Shown: piece after piece, positions 25,346-34,790 of the stretch | How the letters are laid out: the number at the start of each line of letters is the position of its first letter | Position numbering within the stretch: the first letter of the stretch is position 1 | Source: JBMOKU01 sp049324315 | Lineage (GTDB): Bacteria; Bacillota; Clostridia; Peptostreptococcales; Thermotaleaceae | Length of the DNA stretch: 58,553 bases | Assembly: GCA_049324315.1 (NCBI GenBank) | Contig: JBMOKU010000051.1 | Coordinates: 1-58,553 of the forward strand | Reading direction: 5' to 3' | Notes under the pieces: model-generated | What the model was told of the DNA's origin: nothing | What the model saw: only the letters and a program-made list of their open reading frames with translations | Databases searched by the model: none | Translations under genes and position numbers: made by a program

Positions 25346-26449
25346 ATGAAAATTATCTGTAGTCAAAAAAATTTATCCCATAGCATAAATATCGTTCAAA
25401 AAGCAGTATCCCCAAAAACAACACTCCCTATATTAAAAGGAATTTTACTTGAAACCTGTGAACAACAATTAAAACTGGTTGGTACTGATCTTGAAATTGG
25501 TATAGAAAATTATATTGATGCAAAGATTATTTCGCAGGGGTCAGTGGTAATTTCTTCCAGATTATTAGGTGACATTGTTCGTAAATTGCCGGATGCAGAT
25601 GTAGAAATAGAGGTAGATGACCAGAATAACGTGGTTATCCGATGTGAAAGTTCTGAATTTACTTTAATGGGACAGCCTGCTGTAGAATTTCCGGAGCTTC
25701 CTGAAGTAGAGGAGGAAAATCATTATGAAGTTCAGCAGGATCTCCTAAAAAATATGATTAGACAAACAGTATTTGCTGCAGCTATAGATGAAGCAAGACC
25801 TATATTAACGGGCGTTTTAATGGAAATTGAAAATGGTATGGTAAATATGGTGGCTTTAGATGGTTATCGCTTGGCTTTAAGACAGGGAAATATAAAGACA
25901 AGTAATAGTAATAAAGCGGTAATACCCAGCAAGACATTAAATGAACTTTATCGTATTATTTCTGATGAAGGAATTTCCAATGTTGATATTTTCTTTACAG
26001 ATAAGCACGTTTTGTTCCACATGGATGATACGAGAATCATATCTCGTTTATTAGAGGGAGAATTTATTAATTATAAACAGATCATACCGAAGGAACATAG
26101 ATCCTGTGTAAAAGTAGATACAAGAAAAATATTAGATAGTATCGAGAGAGCTTCTTTATTGGCAAAGGAAGGTAAAAACAATCTGATTAAATTCTCCATA
26201 AAAGATGATAAAATGGTCATTACTTCCAATGCAGAGATCGGAAAGGTTTATGAAGAAGTCCCCATTATTTTGGAAGGGGATGACATTGAGATAGGTTTCA
26301 ACTCCAAGTATTTGTTGGACGTATTAAAGATTATTGATAGTGAAGAAATATACTTAAACTTTACAACCAGTGTAAGTCCATGTATTATTAAGCCTACAGA
26401 TCATCAGAATTTTACATATCTCATATTACCTGTTAGAATATCAGGTTAA
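25346..26449 (+). CDS. dnaN: DNA polymerase III beta subunit (sliding clamp)
   Basis: The 367-residue ring-forming clamp has three repeated domains. Recognisable stretches are the N-terminal MKIICSQKNLSHSINIVQKAVSPKTTLPILKG region, DGYRLAL near 171-177, and the C-terminus ending FTYLILPVRISG. AAGGAGG lies 10 bases before the ATG, and a DnaA box occupies the interval. Confidence 0.97.
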   Translation: MKIICSQKNLSHSINIVQKAVSPKTTLPILKGILLETCEQQLKLVGTDLEIGIENYIDAKIISQGSVVISSRLLGDIVRKLPDADVEIEVDDQNNVVIRCESSEFTLMGQPAVEFPELPEVEEENHYEVQQDLLKNMIRQTVFAAAIDEARPILTGVLMEIENGMVNMVALDGYRLALRQGNIKTSNSNKAVIPSKTLNELYRIISDEGISNVDIFFTDKHVLFHMDDTRIISRLLEGEFINYKQIIPKEHRSCVKVDTRKILDSIERASLLAKEGKNNLIKFSIKDDKMVITSNAEIGKVYEEVPIILEGDDIEIGFNSKYLLDVLKIIDSEEIYLNFTTSVSPCIIKPTDHQNFTYLILPVRISG

Positions 26450-26455
26450 TGATTG

Positions 26456-26490
26456 AAGGAGTTCCCTGTTACATAAACAGAGGACTCCTT
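26456..26490 (+). terminator. Terminator after dnaN
   Basis: AAGGAGT (26456-26462) pairs with ACTCCTT (26484-26490), and CTGTT pairs with AACAG inside. A short T-run follows. It lies 7 bases after the dnaN stop. Confidence 0.7.
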
Positions 26491-26540
26491 TCAAAATGGT
26501 ATGGGATTTTTCAAAATTACAAATAATGTAAGAAGATGTG

Positions 26541-26708
26541 TTGTGCTAGTTGACTCCGATTTGCCAGTGTTACGAGGCTTAGAGTTTGTAAGCTTGCTGC
26601 AGGTTGCATCAAAACTCGCTTCGCTCAAACAGTTGATGCAACGAATCTTCCGCTTCGCTAACAAACTCTAAGCCTCTCCACAAAGCAAATCTACATCAAC
26701 TAGCACAA
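26541..26708. repeat. 168-bp palindromic element between dnaN and yaaA
   Basis: Terminal arms TTGTGCTAGTTGA (26541-26553) and its exact complement (26696-26708) enclose further inverted segments, among them AGGCTTAGAGTTTGT with ACAAACTCTAAGCCT and GTTGCATCAA with TTGATGCAAC. It has no coding capacity. It looks like a folded non-autonomous element (MITE or REP cluster). No target duplication was clear. Confidence 0.75.
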
Positions 26709-26748
26709 CGAGTTAAGATAGATATAAAATTAAAGGAGGCCTCTTAAC

Positions 26749-26961
26749 GTGCAAGAAATAAGAATCAGCGGAGAATATATCAAATTGGATCAATTATTGA
26801 AGATTTCAGACGTTGTGGGTACCGGAGGGCATGCTAAGTATTTGATTCAAAATGGAGATGTAAAGGTAAATGGTGTGACAGAATATCAAAGAGGTAAAAA
26901 AATAAAAGCAGGAGATATTGTTGAAGTTGAAGGAATAACCTTTAAAGTAGTTTGCCAATGA
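26749..26961 (+). CDS. yaaA: S4-domain RNA-binding protein YaaA
   Basis: A 70-residue S4 domain protein: EYIKLDQLLKISDVVGTGGHAK, then the IQNGDVKVNG turn typical of S4 RNA-binding folds. The GTG at 26749 has AAAGGAGG 9 bases upstream. It is the usual dnaN-yaaA-recF neighbour and probably associates with ribosomes. Confidence 0.92.
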   Translation: MQEIRISGEYIKLDQLLKISDVVGTGGHAKYLIQNGDVKVNGVTEYQRGKKIKAGDIVEVEGITFKVVCQ

Positions 26962-26992
26962 AGTATATAGTAAACCCGAGGGAGTGCTGTAA

Positions 26993-28117
26993 GTGTTAAT
27001 AAAAAACGTAAAGTTAATTAACTTTAGAAATTACGGAAGCTTAGAGTTAATATTAGATCCCAAGATTAATGTTTTTGTGGGAGATAACGCCCAGGGAAAA
27101 ACAAATATAATAGAGGCAATTTATATGTCCGGCACAGGAAAGTCCTTTCGCAGCAATAAGGATCGGGAACTGATCAAGTTTGATAAAGATAAGGGATATG
27201 TGAAGGTAGAAGCAGAAAAAAAGCATGACAATGTGGTCGTAGAGTTAAAGCTTGAGGAAGATAAAAAAAAGCAAATTAAAGTAAATGGCGTTGTATTAAG
27301 CAAGAATTCTGATATACTGGGGAGTATTTATGTGGTTATCTTTTCTCCTGAAGATTTAAAGTTAGTAAAAGAGGGACCAGCAGAAAGACGAAAATTTATT
27401 GATACGGAAATATCCAATATAAAACCTAAGTATTATTATCATCTTCATCAATATCATCGTGTCATTATGCAGCGAAATCATCTTTTAAAGAAAATACAAA
27501 TGGATAAGAAGTTCATGTCAACATTAGAAGTATGGGACGAAAAAATGATAGACCTAGGGACAAGGTTGATTATGGACAGAAACGTATTTATTAAAAGAAT
27601 GAGTACCTTAAGCAGACTTATCCATCGAAAAATTACAGATAATCAAGAAAATTTTGAAGTAAAATATGTAAGCAACATTCCATTGGCAGAAGAATACGAA
27701 GGGATATACAATAATTTTAAAATTAAGTTAAAGAAAGCTTTAGAAGTGGATATCATGAGAGGGATGACAACGGTAGGACCTCATAGGGATGATTTAGATT
27801 TTTTTGTGAATGGCATTGATATAAAAACCTATGGTTCTCAAGGACAGCAGCGAACATCAGCACTGTCATTAAAGCTGGCAGAGATAGAATTGGTAAAGGC
27901 AGAAACAGCAGAGTATCCAATTCTTCTATTGGATGATGTTATGTCAGAATTAGATATTCACAGGCAGCAGTTTCTTATTAAAAGTCTTAGAGATATTCAA
28001 ACATTTATTACGACTACAGAGCTAAAGGCTTTGGAAGCATGGAATGTTCATAAAAAAAGCATATTCTATGTAGAAAAAGCCAATATCTCCAGGGCTGAGG
28101 AAGAGAAAAATGTGTAA
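26993..28117 (+). CDS. recF: DNA repair and gap-filling protein RecF
   Basis: A 374-residue SMC-like ATPase with Walker A GDNAQGKTN near 30-38, the signature TYGSQGQQRTSALSLKL, and Walker B PILLLDDVMSELD near 303-315. It loads RecA at single-strand gaps together with RecO and RecR. The start is GTG at 26993, behind GAGGGAG. Confidence 0.96.
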   Translation: MLIKNVKLINFRNYGSLELILDPKINVFVGDNAQGKTNIIEAIYMSGTGKSFRSNKDRELIKFDKDKGYVKVEAEKKHDNVVVELKLEEDKKKQIKVNGVVLSKNSDILGSIYVVIFSPEDLKLVKEGPAERRKFIDTEISNIKPKYYYHLHQYHRVIMQRNHLLKKIQMDKKFMSTLEVWDEKMIDLGTRLIMDRNVFIKRMSTLSRLIHRKITDNQENFEVKYVSNIPLAEEYEGIYNNFKIKLKKALEVDIMRGMTTVGPHRDDLDFFVNGIDIKTYGSQGQQRTSALSLKLAEIELVKAETAEYPILLLDDVMSELDIHRQQFLIKSLRDIQTFITTTELKALEAWNVHKKSIFYVEKANISRAEEEKNV

Positions 28118-28215
28118 AAAGTAGGATTTTTTAATTAAAAAAGGAAAAATCTTTTATATATAGATTGAAAAGGTTATAATAAAGAGTGGAGGAGTTTTTG
28201 AAGGAGGCGTATGCT

Positions 28216-28539
28216 GTGTTTCTTCATTTAGGAGGGGATATTGTCATCCCTATTAAAGATATTGTATCCATCATCGATGCATCATCCGTTATTAAATCGA
28301 AGGATACGAAAGAATTTTTTCGCATTGCTGAAGAAGAAGGGTTTGTTTATAGGATATCGGAAGAAAAGCCTAAATCTTTTGTAGTTACAGAGAAAACGGA
28401 AAAAATAAATAAAGGTAAAGAAATCATTGTAAAAACGATTATATATTATTCTCCGATTTCATCGGTTACACTTCAAAAAAGAGCTAGTTTTATTGATGAA
28501 GTACATTTTGATGGTGAAATAGGACTAGGCAAAAAATAA
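28216..28539 (+). CDS. remB: DUF370 family regulator RemB (YaaB)
   Basis: 107 residues beginning FLHLGGDIVIPIKDIVSIID, the DUF370 core, with a longer C-terminal tail than Bacillus RemB. RemA/RemB proteins influence matrix gene expression in Bacillus; the role here is unknown. AAGGAGG at 28201-28207 selects the GTG at 28216 over upstream codons. The recF-remB-gyrB order is conserved. Confidence 0.85.
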   Translation: MFLHLGGDIVIPIKDIVSIIDASSVIKSKDTKEFFRIAEEEGFVYRISEEKPKSFVVTEKTEKINKGKEIIVKTIIYYSPISSVTLQKRASFIDEVHFDGEIGLGKK

Positions 28540-28585
28540 GAAAAAATGAAAAACTGTTGGGAAAATATTGACACATATAATCCTT

Positions 28586-28607
28586 AAGCAGCTGTGCTGT
28601 TTTTTTT
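28586..28607 (+). terminator. Terminator between remB and gyrB
   Basis: A 7-bp stem around CAGC-TGT-GCTG is followed by eight T residues. It is short, so termination may be partial. Confidence 0.6.
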
Positions 28608-28652
28608 ATGTGAAATCTTATTCACATAAGATGATTAGTAGGGGGTAAAGAA

Positions 28653-30569
28653 ATGGTAGACAAAATTAATCAAGAATATGGTGCCGAACAAATACAAGTT
28701 TTAGAAGGGTTAGAGCCTGTTCGAAAAAGACCGGGTATGTATATTGGGTCCACTGGTTTAAAGGGTCTACATCACTTGGTTTATGAAATTGTTGATAATA
28801 GCGTTGACGAAGCCCTAGCCGGATATTGTAAGAATATTGAGATCGTGATTGGAAAGGATAATTCCATTACGGTTACGGATGATGGAAGAGGTATGCCTGT
28901 AGATATCCATCCGAAAATGGGAAAACCTGCTGTAGAGGTCATACACACAGTACTTCATGCAGGCGGGAAATTTGGAGGCGGCGGATATAAAGTATCCGGT
29001 GGTCTTCATGGTGTAGGCGCTTCTGTTGTAAATGCTTTATCAGAATGGATGGAAGTTGAAGTAAGCAGAGATGGGAAAGTATATAAGCAGCGATATGAAA
29101 AAGGAAAAACTGTTACAGAATTACAGGTTATCGGTGAATCAACCGGAACCGGAACAAAGACGATATTTTTGCCGGATAAAGAGATATTTGAAGAAACTGA
29201 ATTTCGTTTTGATACATTAGAATATAGATTTCGAGAAATGGCTTTTTTAAACAGAGGAATAAGACTGATCTTAGTGGACGAAAGAGATGAAGAAAAGCAG
29301 AAAAAAGTAGAATTTTATTATGAAGGCGGTATCAAAGAATTTGTCAAACATTTGAATAAAAATAAGGATATTATCCATGAATCTATCGTCTATTTTGAAG
29401 GTACCCGTGATAGTTCCTATGTAGAAATAGCCATGCAGTATACAGATGCTTATACAGAAAATATTTTCACCTTTGCCAATAATATTAATACCCATGAGGG
29501 TGGAAGCCATTTAAGTGGCTTTAAATCAGCCCTTACTCGTACGATCAATGATTATGCAAGAAAAAATAATTACTTAAAAGAAAAGGATGAGAACTTAACT
29601 GGGGAAGACATCCGAGAAGGTTTGACGACTATTATATCTGTAAAACTGACAGATCCTCAGTTTGAAGGGCAGACCAAAACAAAGCTTGGAAATAGTGATA
29701 TCAGAGGCGTTGTAGAAACCATTACCGTAGAAGCCTTACAAGGATTTTTGGAAGAGAATCCTTCTGACGCCAGGGTTATTATTGATAAAACAATTCGGGC
29801 TGCCAGAGCTAGAGAAGCTGCTAGAAAAGCCAGAGAGCTTACTAGAAGAAAGGGAGCTTTGGATACTTTTACCCTCCCTGGAAAGCTTGCAGACTGTTCT
29901 GAGAGAGATCCTAAATTGTGTGAAATATACTTGGTTGAGGGAGATTCAGCAGGTGGATCTGCAAAACTGGGTAGAGACAGAAAGACTCAGGCAATACTGC
30001 CTTTGAGAGGTAAAATTCTGAATGTAGAAAAGGCAAGATTGGATAAAATGCTGAATTATAATGAAATCAGAGCGATGATTACTGCTTTTGGCTGCGGCAT
30101 ATCCGATGAATTTGATATTGAAAAGCTGCGATATCATAAGATTGTTATCATGACCGATGCCGATGTGGATGGAGCACATATCAGAACACTGCTGCTTACC
30201 TTCTTCTACCGTTTTATGAATCCACTGGTAGAGTTAGGACATATTTACATCGCACAACCACCTCTTTATAAAATAAAAAAAGGTAATAGCGAGCATTATG
30301 TTTATTCAGATAAAGAACTGGACAATCATCTAAATACTATTGGCAGACAGGGTGTTACCATACAACGATATAAAGGTCTTGGAGAAATGAATGCGGACCA
30401 GTTATGGGACACAACCATGGATCCTGAAAAAAGAACGATGATTCAAGTTACGGTAGATGATGCTGTGGCAGCAGATGATATATTTACCACATTGATGGGT
30501 GACAAAGTAAAGCCGCGTAGAGAGTTTATCGAAGAAAATGCAAGATATGTAAAAAATCTTGACGTGTAA
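28653..30569 (+). CDS. gyrB: DNA gyrase subunit B
   Basis: The ATPase subunit of gyrase, 638 residues. GHKL ATPase motifs are EIVDNSVDEAL near 44-54, DDGRGMPVD near 76-84 and the GGLHGVGASVVNALS loop. The TOPRIM domain has EGDSAGGSA near 430-438 and DADVDGAHI. PLRGKILNVEKA is also typical. It is followed 15 bases later by gyrA, with which it forms the A2B2 enzyme. Confidence 0.98.
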   Translation: MVDKINQEYGAEQIQVLEGLEPVRKRPGMYIGSTGLKGLHHLVYEIVDNSVDEALAGYCKNIEIVIGKDNSITVTDDGRGMPVDIHPKMGKPAVEVIHTVLHAGGKFGGGGYKVSGGLHGVGASVVNALSEWMEVEVSRDGKVYKQRYEKGKTVTELQVIGESTGTGTKTIFLPDKEIFEETEFRFDTLEYRFREMAFLNRGIRLILVDERDEEKQKKVEFYYEGGIKEFVKHLNKNKDIIHESIVYFEGTRDSSYVEIAMQYTDAYTENIFTFANNINTHEGGSHLSGFKSALTRTINDYARKNNYLKEKDENLTGEDIREGLTTIISVKLTDPQFEGQTKTKLGNSDIRGVVETITVEALQGFLEENPSDARVIIDKTIRAARAREAARKARELTRRKGALDTFTLPGKLADCSERDPKLCEIYLVEGDSAGGSAKLGRDRKTQAILPLRGKILNVEKARLDKMLNYNEIRAMITAFGCGISDEFDIEKLRYHKIVIMTDADVDGAHIRTLLLTFFYRFMNPLVELGHIYIAQPPLYKIKKGNSEHYVYSDKELDNHLNTIGRQGVTIQRYKGLGEMNADQLWDTTMDPEKRTMIQVTVDDAVAADDIFTTLMGDKVKPRREFIEENARYVKNLDV

Positions 30570-30584
30570 TAGGGGGGCGGAAAA

Positions 30585-33020
30585 ATGGCAGAAGATAGAA
30601 CTAAAATGATACAGATAGATATACAGGACGAAATGAAAAAATCTTATATGGATTATGCGATGAGCGTAATAGTCGGTCGTGCACTCCCTGACGTACGAGA
30701 CGGATTAAAGCCTGTTCATAGAAGAATATTGTATGCAATGAATGAATTGGGATTATGGCCGGACAAACCTCATCGTAAATCGGTACGTATCGTTGGGGAT
30801 GTACTGGGTAAGTTCCATCCCCACGGAGACAGTTCTGTTTATGATGCCATGGTAAGAATGGCTCAAGACTTTTCAACCAGATATTTATTGGTTGATGGTC
30901 ATGGGAACTTTGGCTCCGTAGACGGAGATGGGGCTGCTGCCATGCGTTATACAGAAGCAAGATTATCTAAGATATCTGTTGAAATGTTAAGGGATATTGG
31001 GAAAGAAACCGTGGATTTTGTGCCGAACTTTGATGAGAGTTTAAAAGAACCTGTTGTCCTTCCCAGTAGATATCCAAACTTATTGGTAAACGGCTCCAAT
31101 GGAATTGCCGTTGGTATGGCTACTTCCATACCTCCCCACAATTTATGTGAAGTCATTGATGGGACTATTCACATGATTGACGATGAAAACACAACCTTGG
31201 ATGATTTAATCAAAATTATAAAAGGTCCTGATTTCCCTACAGGAGCTGTTATTATGGGTAGAGAGTCTATCCGAGAAGCTTACCGTACAGGACAAGGTAG
31301 GGTAACGGTTCGAGCTAAAGCAGAAATAGAAGAAACGGCAAAAGGAAAGCAGCAGATTATTGTTACAGAGATTCCATACCAAGTAAACAAAGCAAAATTA
31401 ATTGAGAAGATTGCAGAATTAGTCAGAGATAAAAAAATAGAAGGAATATCTGACCTGCGGGATGAAAGTGACCGTACCGGTATGCGTATTGTCATCGAAT
31501 TAAAAAGAGATGCCAATGCCAACGTGATTTTAAATAAACTTTATAAGCATACCCAGATGCAGGATAATTTTAGCATTATTATGCTTGCTTTAGTTAATGG
31601 AGAACCCAAGGTTCTAAATCTTTATGACATGATATATCATTATCTGCAGCATCAAAAGGATGTTGTAACCAGAAGAACCCAATATGATCTAAAGAAAGCA
31701 GAGGAAAGAGCCCATATATTAGAGGGATTAAAGATTGCATTAGATCATATTGATGCTGTTATTAAATTAATTCGAAGTTCTGCCAACGTACAGGAAGCTA
31801 AGACAGGATTGATGGATACCTTTAAGTTGTCAGAGAAGCAGGCTCAGGCCATATTAGATATGAGGCTGCAGCGACTTACTGGCTTGGAAAGAGAGAAAAT
31901 AGAAGAAGAATATGAAGAATTAATTAAACAGATCAATAAATTTAGAGAGATTTTAGCGAATGAGAGATTGCTTTTAAATATTATTAAAGAAGAATTAATA
32001 GAAATTAAAGAACGATATGGAGATGAGAGAAGAACTGAGCTTGCAGCTGCGGCAGATGAAATTGATATGGAAGATTTAATTGATGAAGAAGATGTGGTTA
32101 TTACATTGACCCATCTTGGATATGTCAAAAGAATTCCTTCCAATACCTATAAGAGTCAGAGACGTGGTGGTAAAGGAATTACCGGCCTTACAACCCGAGA
32201 AGAAGATTTTGTGGAACATCTATTTATTACATCGACGCACAATTTCATTATGTTCTTTACAAATCTTGGAAGAGTTTATCGGATGAAGGCCTATGAAATT
32301 CCAGATGCCAAAAGACAAGCAAAAGGAACGGCCATTGTTAACCTGCTTCATCTTCAGCCTAATGAAAAAATAACAGCCGTTATACCGATTAAAGAATTCG
32401 AAGCAGATAAATATCTAATTTTATCCACGAAAACAGGTATTATTAAAAAGACAGAATTATCTCAATTTGATACATCCAGAAAATCTGGTCTTTTAGCGAT
32501 TAGCTTAAGAGAAGATGATGAACTGATCAGTGTGAAGCTAACAGATGGAGAAAAAGAAATTATTATGGTAACAAAAGAAGGAATGGCCATTCGATTTAAT
32601 GAAGAGGATGTAAGAGATATGGGAAGATCAGCCATGGGTGTAAAGGCTGTCCGACTGGGTTCGAATGATGAAGTCGTGGCTATGGAGTTGGTAGAAGAAA
32701 ATTGTGATTTGCTGCTGGTCAGTGAATTTGGATATGGTAAAAGGACTGCATTGGATGAATATAGAACGCAATCCAGAGGAGGAAAAGGATTAATCACCTA
32801 TAACACAAAAGATAAGACAGGAAAAGTAGTAGGTGCAAAAGTGGTTAAAGATGGCGATGAAGTGATGCTGATTAGTATTGAAGGTGTTATTATTAGATTA
32901 GAGGTTAAGGGAATATCCAGAATGGGTAGGAATACTCAAGGTGTAACGTTGATGAAGGTTGGAAAGGATAATAGCATTGTATCCATAGCAAAAGTAGCGG
33001 AAGAAATCGAAGAAGAATAA
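30585..33020 (+). CDS. gyrA: DNA gyrase subunit A
   Basis: The breaking-reunion subunit, 811 residues. The catalytic tyrosine is in AMRYTEARLSK near residue 124. The quinolone-resistance region reads HPHGDSSVYDAMVRMAQDFS with the sensitive-type serine and aspartate. The C-terminal beta-propeller contains the GyrA-box QRRGGKG. It ends in VAEEIEEE. It is co-transcribed with gyrB. Confidence 0.98.
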   Translation: MAEDRTKMIQIDIQDEMKKSYMDYAMSVIVGRALPDVRDGLKPVHRRILYAMNELGLWPDKPHRKSVRIVGDVLGKFHPHGDSSVYDAMVRMAQDFSTRYLLVDGHGNFGSVDGDGAAAMRYTEARLSKISVEMLRDIGKETVDFVPNFDESLKEPVVLPSRYPNLLVNGSNGIAVGMATSIPPHNLCEVIDGTIHMIDDENTTLDDLIKIIKGPDFPTGAVIMGRESIREAYRTGQGRVTVRAKAEIEETAKGKQQIIVTEIPYQVNKAKLIEKIAELVRDKKIEGISDLRDESDRTGMRIVIELKRDANANVILNKLYKHTQMQDNFSIIMLALVNGEPKVLNLYDMIYHYLQHQKDVVTRRTQYDLKKAEERAHILEGLKIALDHIDAVIKLIRSSANVQEAKTGLMDTFKLSEKQAQAILDMRLQRLTGLEREKIEEEYEELIKQINKFREILANERLLLNIIKEELIEIKERYGDERRTELAAAADEIDMEDLIDEEDVVITLTHLGYVKRIPSNTYKSQRRGGKGITGLTTREEDFVEHLFITSTHNFIMFFTNLGRVYRMKAYEIPDAKRQAKGTAIVNLLHLQPNEKITAVIPIKEFEADKYLILSTKTGIIKKTELSQFDTSRKSGLLAISLREDDELISVKLTDGEKEIIMVTKEGMAIRFNEEDVRDMGRSAMGVKAVRLGSNDEVVAMELVEENCDLLLVSEFGYGKRTALDEYRTQSRGGKGLITYNTKDKTGKVVGAKVVKDGDEVMLISIEGVIIRLEVKGISRMGRNTQGVTLMKVGKDNSIVSIAKVAEEIEEE

Positions 33021-33098
33021 ATTTTTTATGTTTATGAACCCATAAAAGGGGGAATCTATAAAATAGAAGTCGTTTAAAACCCCCTTATTTGAACATTA

Positions 33099-33130
33099 GC
33101 AAAAGTAAAAATTACTTTTGCATTTTTTTT
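33099..33130 (+). terminator. Terminator after gyrA
   Basis: A perfect 10-bp stem GCAAAAGTAA (33099-33108) with its complement (33112-33121) and a 3-base loop, followed by eight T residues. Confidence 0.88.
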
Positions 33131-33151
33131 GAGAATATTATGATTCTTCTT

Positions 33152-33176
33152 GTTTAAGTAGACAAGAATAGGGTAC
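33152..33176 (+). promoter_or_regulatory. Putative SigB-type promoter of rsbV-rsbW-sigB
   Basis: GTTTAA (33152-33157), 13 bases and GGGTAC (33171-33176) closely match the sigma-B consensus GTTTAA-N(12-14)-GGGTAT known from Bacillus. It lies between the gyrA terminator and rsbV, where an autoregulatory promoter would be expected. Confidence 0.75.
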
Positions 33177-33212
33177 AATTTTTAAAAAGGCTTTTTGTGA
33201 GGGGGTCGTTTT

Positions 33213-33536
33213 GTGTCATTGAAAATTCAAACAAAGTATAAAGAAGATGAGAATATCTGGGTAGTTGATGTTGAAGGGGAAATTGATATTTATACCGCCA
33301 ATCAATTTAAGGAAAATCTTATTAATCTTTTAAATGAAAAAAGCTTGGATATTAAAATCAATTGTCAAGATTTAGACTATATTGATAGTACAGGATTAGG
33401 TGTATTGATCGGTGTCCTAAAAAGATTGAAACAAGAGGAAAAAAATATTATGATTGTCAATCCAAAGCCTAATATTACAAAACTATTAAATATTACGGGA
33501 TTAAACAAAATATTTCTAATAGAAGGTGAATTCTAA
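33213..33536 (+). CDS. rsbV: Anti-anti-sigma factor, RsbV-like (STAS domain)
   Basis: A 107-residue single STAS domain. The phosphorylatable serine is in DLDYIDSTGLGVLIG near 49-63. When unphosphorylated it should bind RsbW and free the sigma factor. The GTG start is at 33213, behind GAGGGGG. It is the first gene of a three-gene operon; a SpoIIAA identity is possible from sequence alone, but the post-gyrA position favours the stress operon. Confidence 0.85.
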   Translation: MSLKIQTKYKEDENIWVVDVEGEIDIYTANQFKENLINLLNEKSLDIKINCQDLDYIDSTGLGVLIGVLKRLKQEEKNIMIVNPKPNITKLLNITGLNKIFLIEGEF

Positions 33537-33579
33537 AGTGGTTAATGATAGAATAAAGATAGAGAAGGTGGAAAACAAA

Positions 33580-33993
33580 ATGTCCGATAGCTTATCTATG
33601 TCTGTTCCCAGTAAACCGGAGTATGTAAGTGTCGCTCGATTAACAGCTTCTGCTGTTGCCAGTAGAATGGGGTTTAATATTGAAGAAATTGAGGATATCA
33701 AGGTTGCCGTAGCAGAAGCTTGCACCAATGCAATTCGTCATGGAAATTGTACAAACTGTGTTAATTTTGATATTACGTTTCAGATGGATGAAGAGAAGCT
33801 GACGATTGATATAACCGATTATGGCAATGGATTTTGCTGTAATGAATTGAAGGACCCGGATCTTTCAAGTCCAAAAGAGGGAGGTTTAGGTATATTTATT
33901 ATTAAATCTCTTATGGATGAAGTGGAATTTATTTCTGATCTGGGAAAAGGGACAACAATAAAAATGATTAAATATTTAGGGGTTGGTTTTTAA
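33580..33993 (+). CDS. rsbW: Anti-sigma factor serine kinase, RsbW-like
   Basis: A 137-residue HATPase (GHKL) protein: IKVAVAEACTNAIRHG (N box) near 43-58, DYGNGF near 88-93 and GGLGIFIIKSLMDEV near 108-122. It binds the sigma factor and phosphorylates RsbV. ATG at 33580 with AGAAGGTGG upstream gives the usual N-terminus MSDSLSMSVPSKPEYV; the GTG at 33538 just after rsbV is a possible alternative. Confidence 0.85.
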   Translation: MSDSLSMSVPSKPEYVSVARLTASAVASRMGFNIEEIEDIKVAVAEACTNAIRHGNCTNCVNFDITFQMDEEKLTIDITDYGNGFCCNELKDPDLSSPKEGGLGIFIIKSLMDEVEFISDLGKGTTIKMIKYLGVGF

Positions 33994-34790
33994 TGGGGAA
34001 CGTAGCGAAGGCTACTGTAAATAATAATATAAATACCCTAAAGAATTTGAATGATAAAGAATTATTTCGGTTATATGCTGAGGATAAAGACAAGGATATA
34101 AGAAATGAATTGGTAAGCAGAAACCTGTATATTGCAGAGATTCTTTCAAAAAAATATGCCAATCGAGGCATCGATTATGAAGACATTTACCAAGTGGCGT
34201 CACTTGGTCTTATCTATGCTATTGAACGTTTTGATATTAACAGAGGCTTTGAATTTTCTAGCTTTGCAACACCAACTATTATCGGTGAAATAAAAAAGCA
34301 TTTCCGTGATAAGGGTTGGTCTATTAGAGTGCCTAGAAGAATCCAGGAATTATCTAAAAAAGTAAATGCTGCAAGAGTTCAATTAAATCAAAAACTTCAA
34401 AGGACTCCTAAAGTTGAAGATATTGCTGAATTTTTAGGATGTACAGCAGAACAAGTACTGGAAGCCATGGAAGCAAGCCAAGTGTATACACCTAAGTCTT
34501 TGGACTTGACTTATGATGCCAATGGCGATGACAAGGACATGCAGTTATCAGACCTTATAGGGGAAGATGATAAGCATTTTGATTTGATTGAGAATAGGGA
34601 TTTTTTAAATACCTGTATGGAAAAGTTAAATGAAATGGAATTAAAAATTATCAAGGATAGATTTTTTCATAATAAGACCCAGGTTCAAGTAGCGGAAGAG
34701 CTGCAAGTGTCTCAAATGACCGTATCCAGAATGGAAAAAAAGGTTATTGAAAAATTTAGGAAAGAACTGAATAAGCTGAAAGAAATCTAA
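33993..34790 (+). CDS. sigB: RNA polymerase sigma factor, SigB/SigF/SigG family
   Basis: 265 residues with sigma-70 regions 2 (YEDIYQVASLGLIYAIERFD; FEFSSFATPTIIGEIKKHFRD), 3 and 4 (VAEELQVSQMTVSRMEKKVIEKF). The start ATG overlaps the rsbW stop by one base. Downstream of gyrA with rsbV-rsbW, the layout matches the C. difficile sigB locus, so general stress control is inferred rather than forespore SigF/SigG function. Confidence 0.85.
   Translation: MGNVAKATVNNNINTLKNLNDKELFRLYAEDKDKDIRNELVSRNLYIAEILSKKYANRGIDYEDIYQVASLGLIYAIERFDINRGFEFSSFATPTIIGEIKKHFRDKGWSIRVPRRIQELSKKVNAARVQLNQKLQRTPKVEDIAEFLGCTAEQVLEAMEASQVYTPKSLDLTYDANGDDKDMQLSDLIGEDDKHFDLIENRDFLNTCMEKLNEMELKIIKDRFFHNKTQVQVAEELQVSQMTVSRMEKKVIEKFRKELNKLKEI

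Noticed and set aside
28561..28585. TTGACA and TATAAT next to each other upstream of gyrB
   Set aside because: The two hexamers are separated by only two bases, so they cannot be the -35 and -10 of one promoter.
33213..34790. spoIIAA-spoIIAB-sigF identity for the sigma operon
   Set aside because: Sequence alone allows it, but the position after gyrA and the SigB-like promoter favour rsbV-rsbW-sigB.
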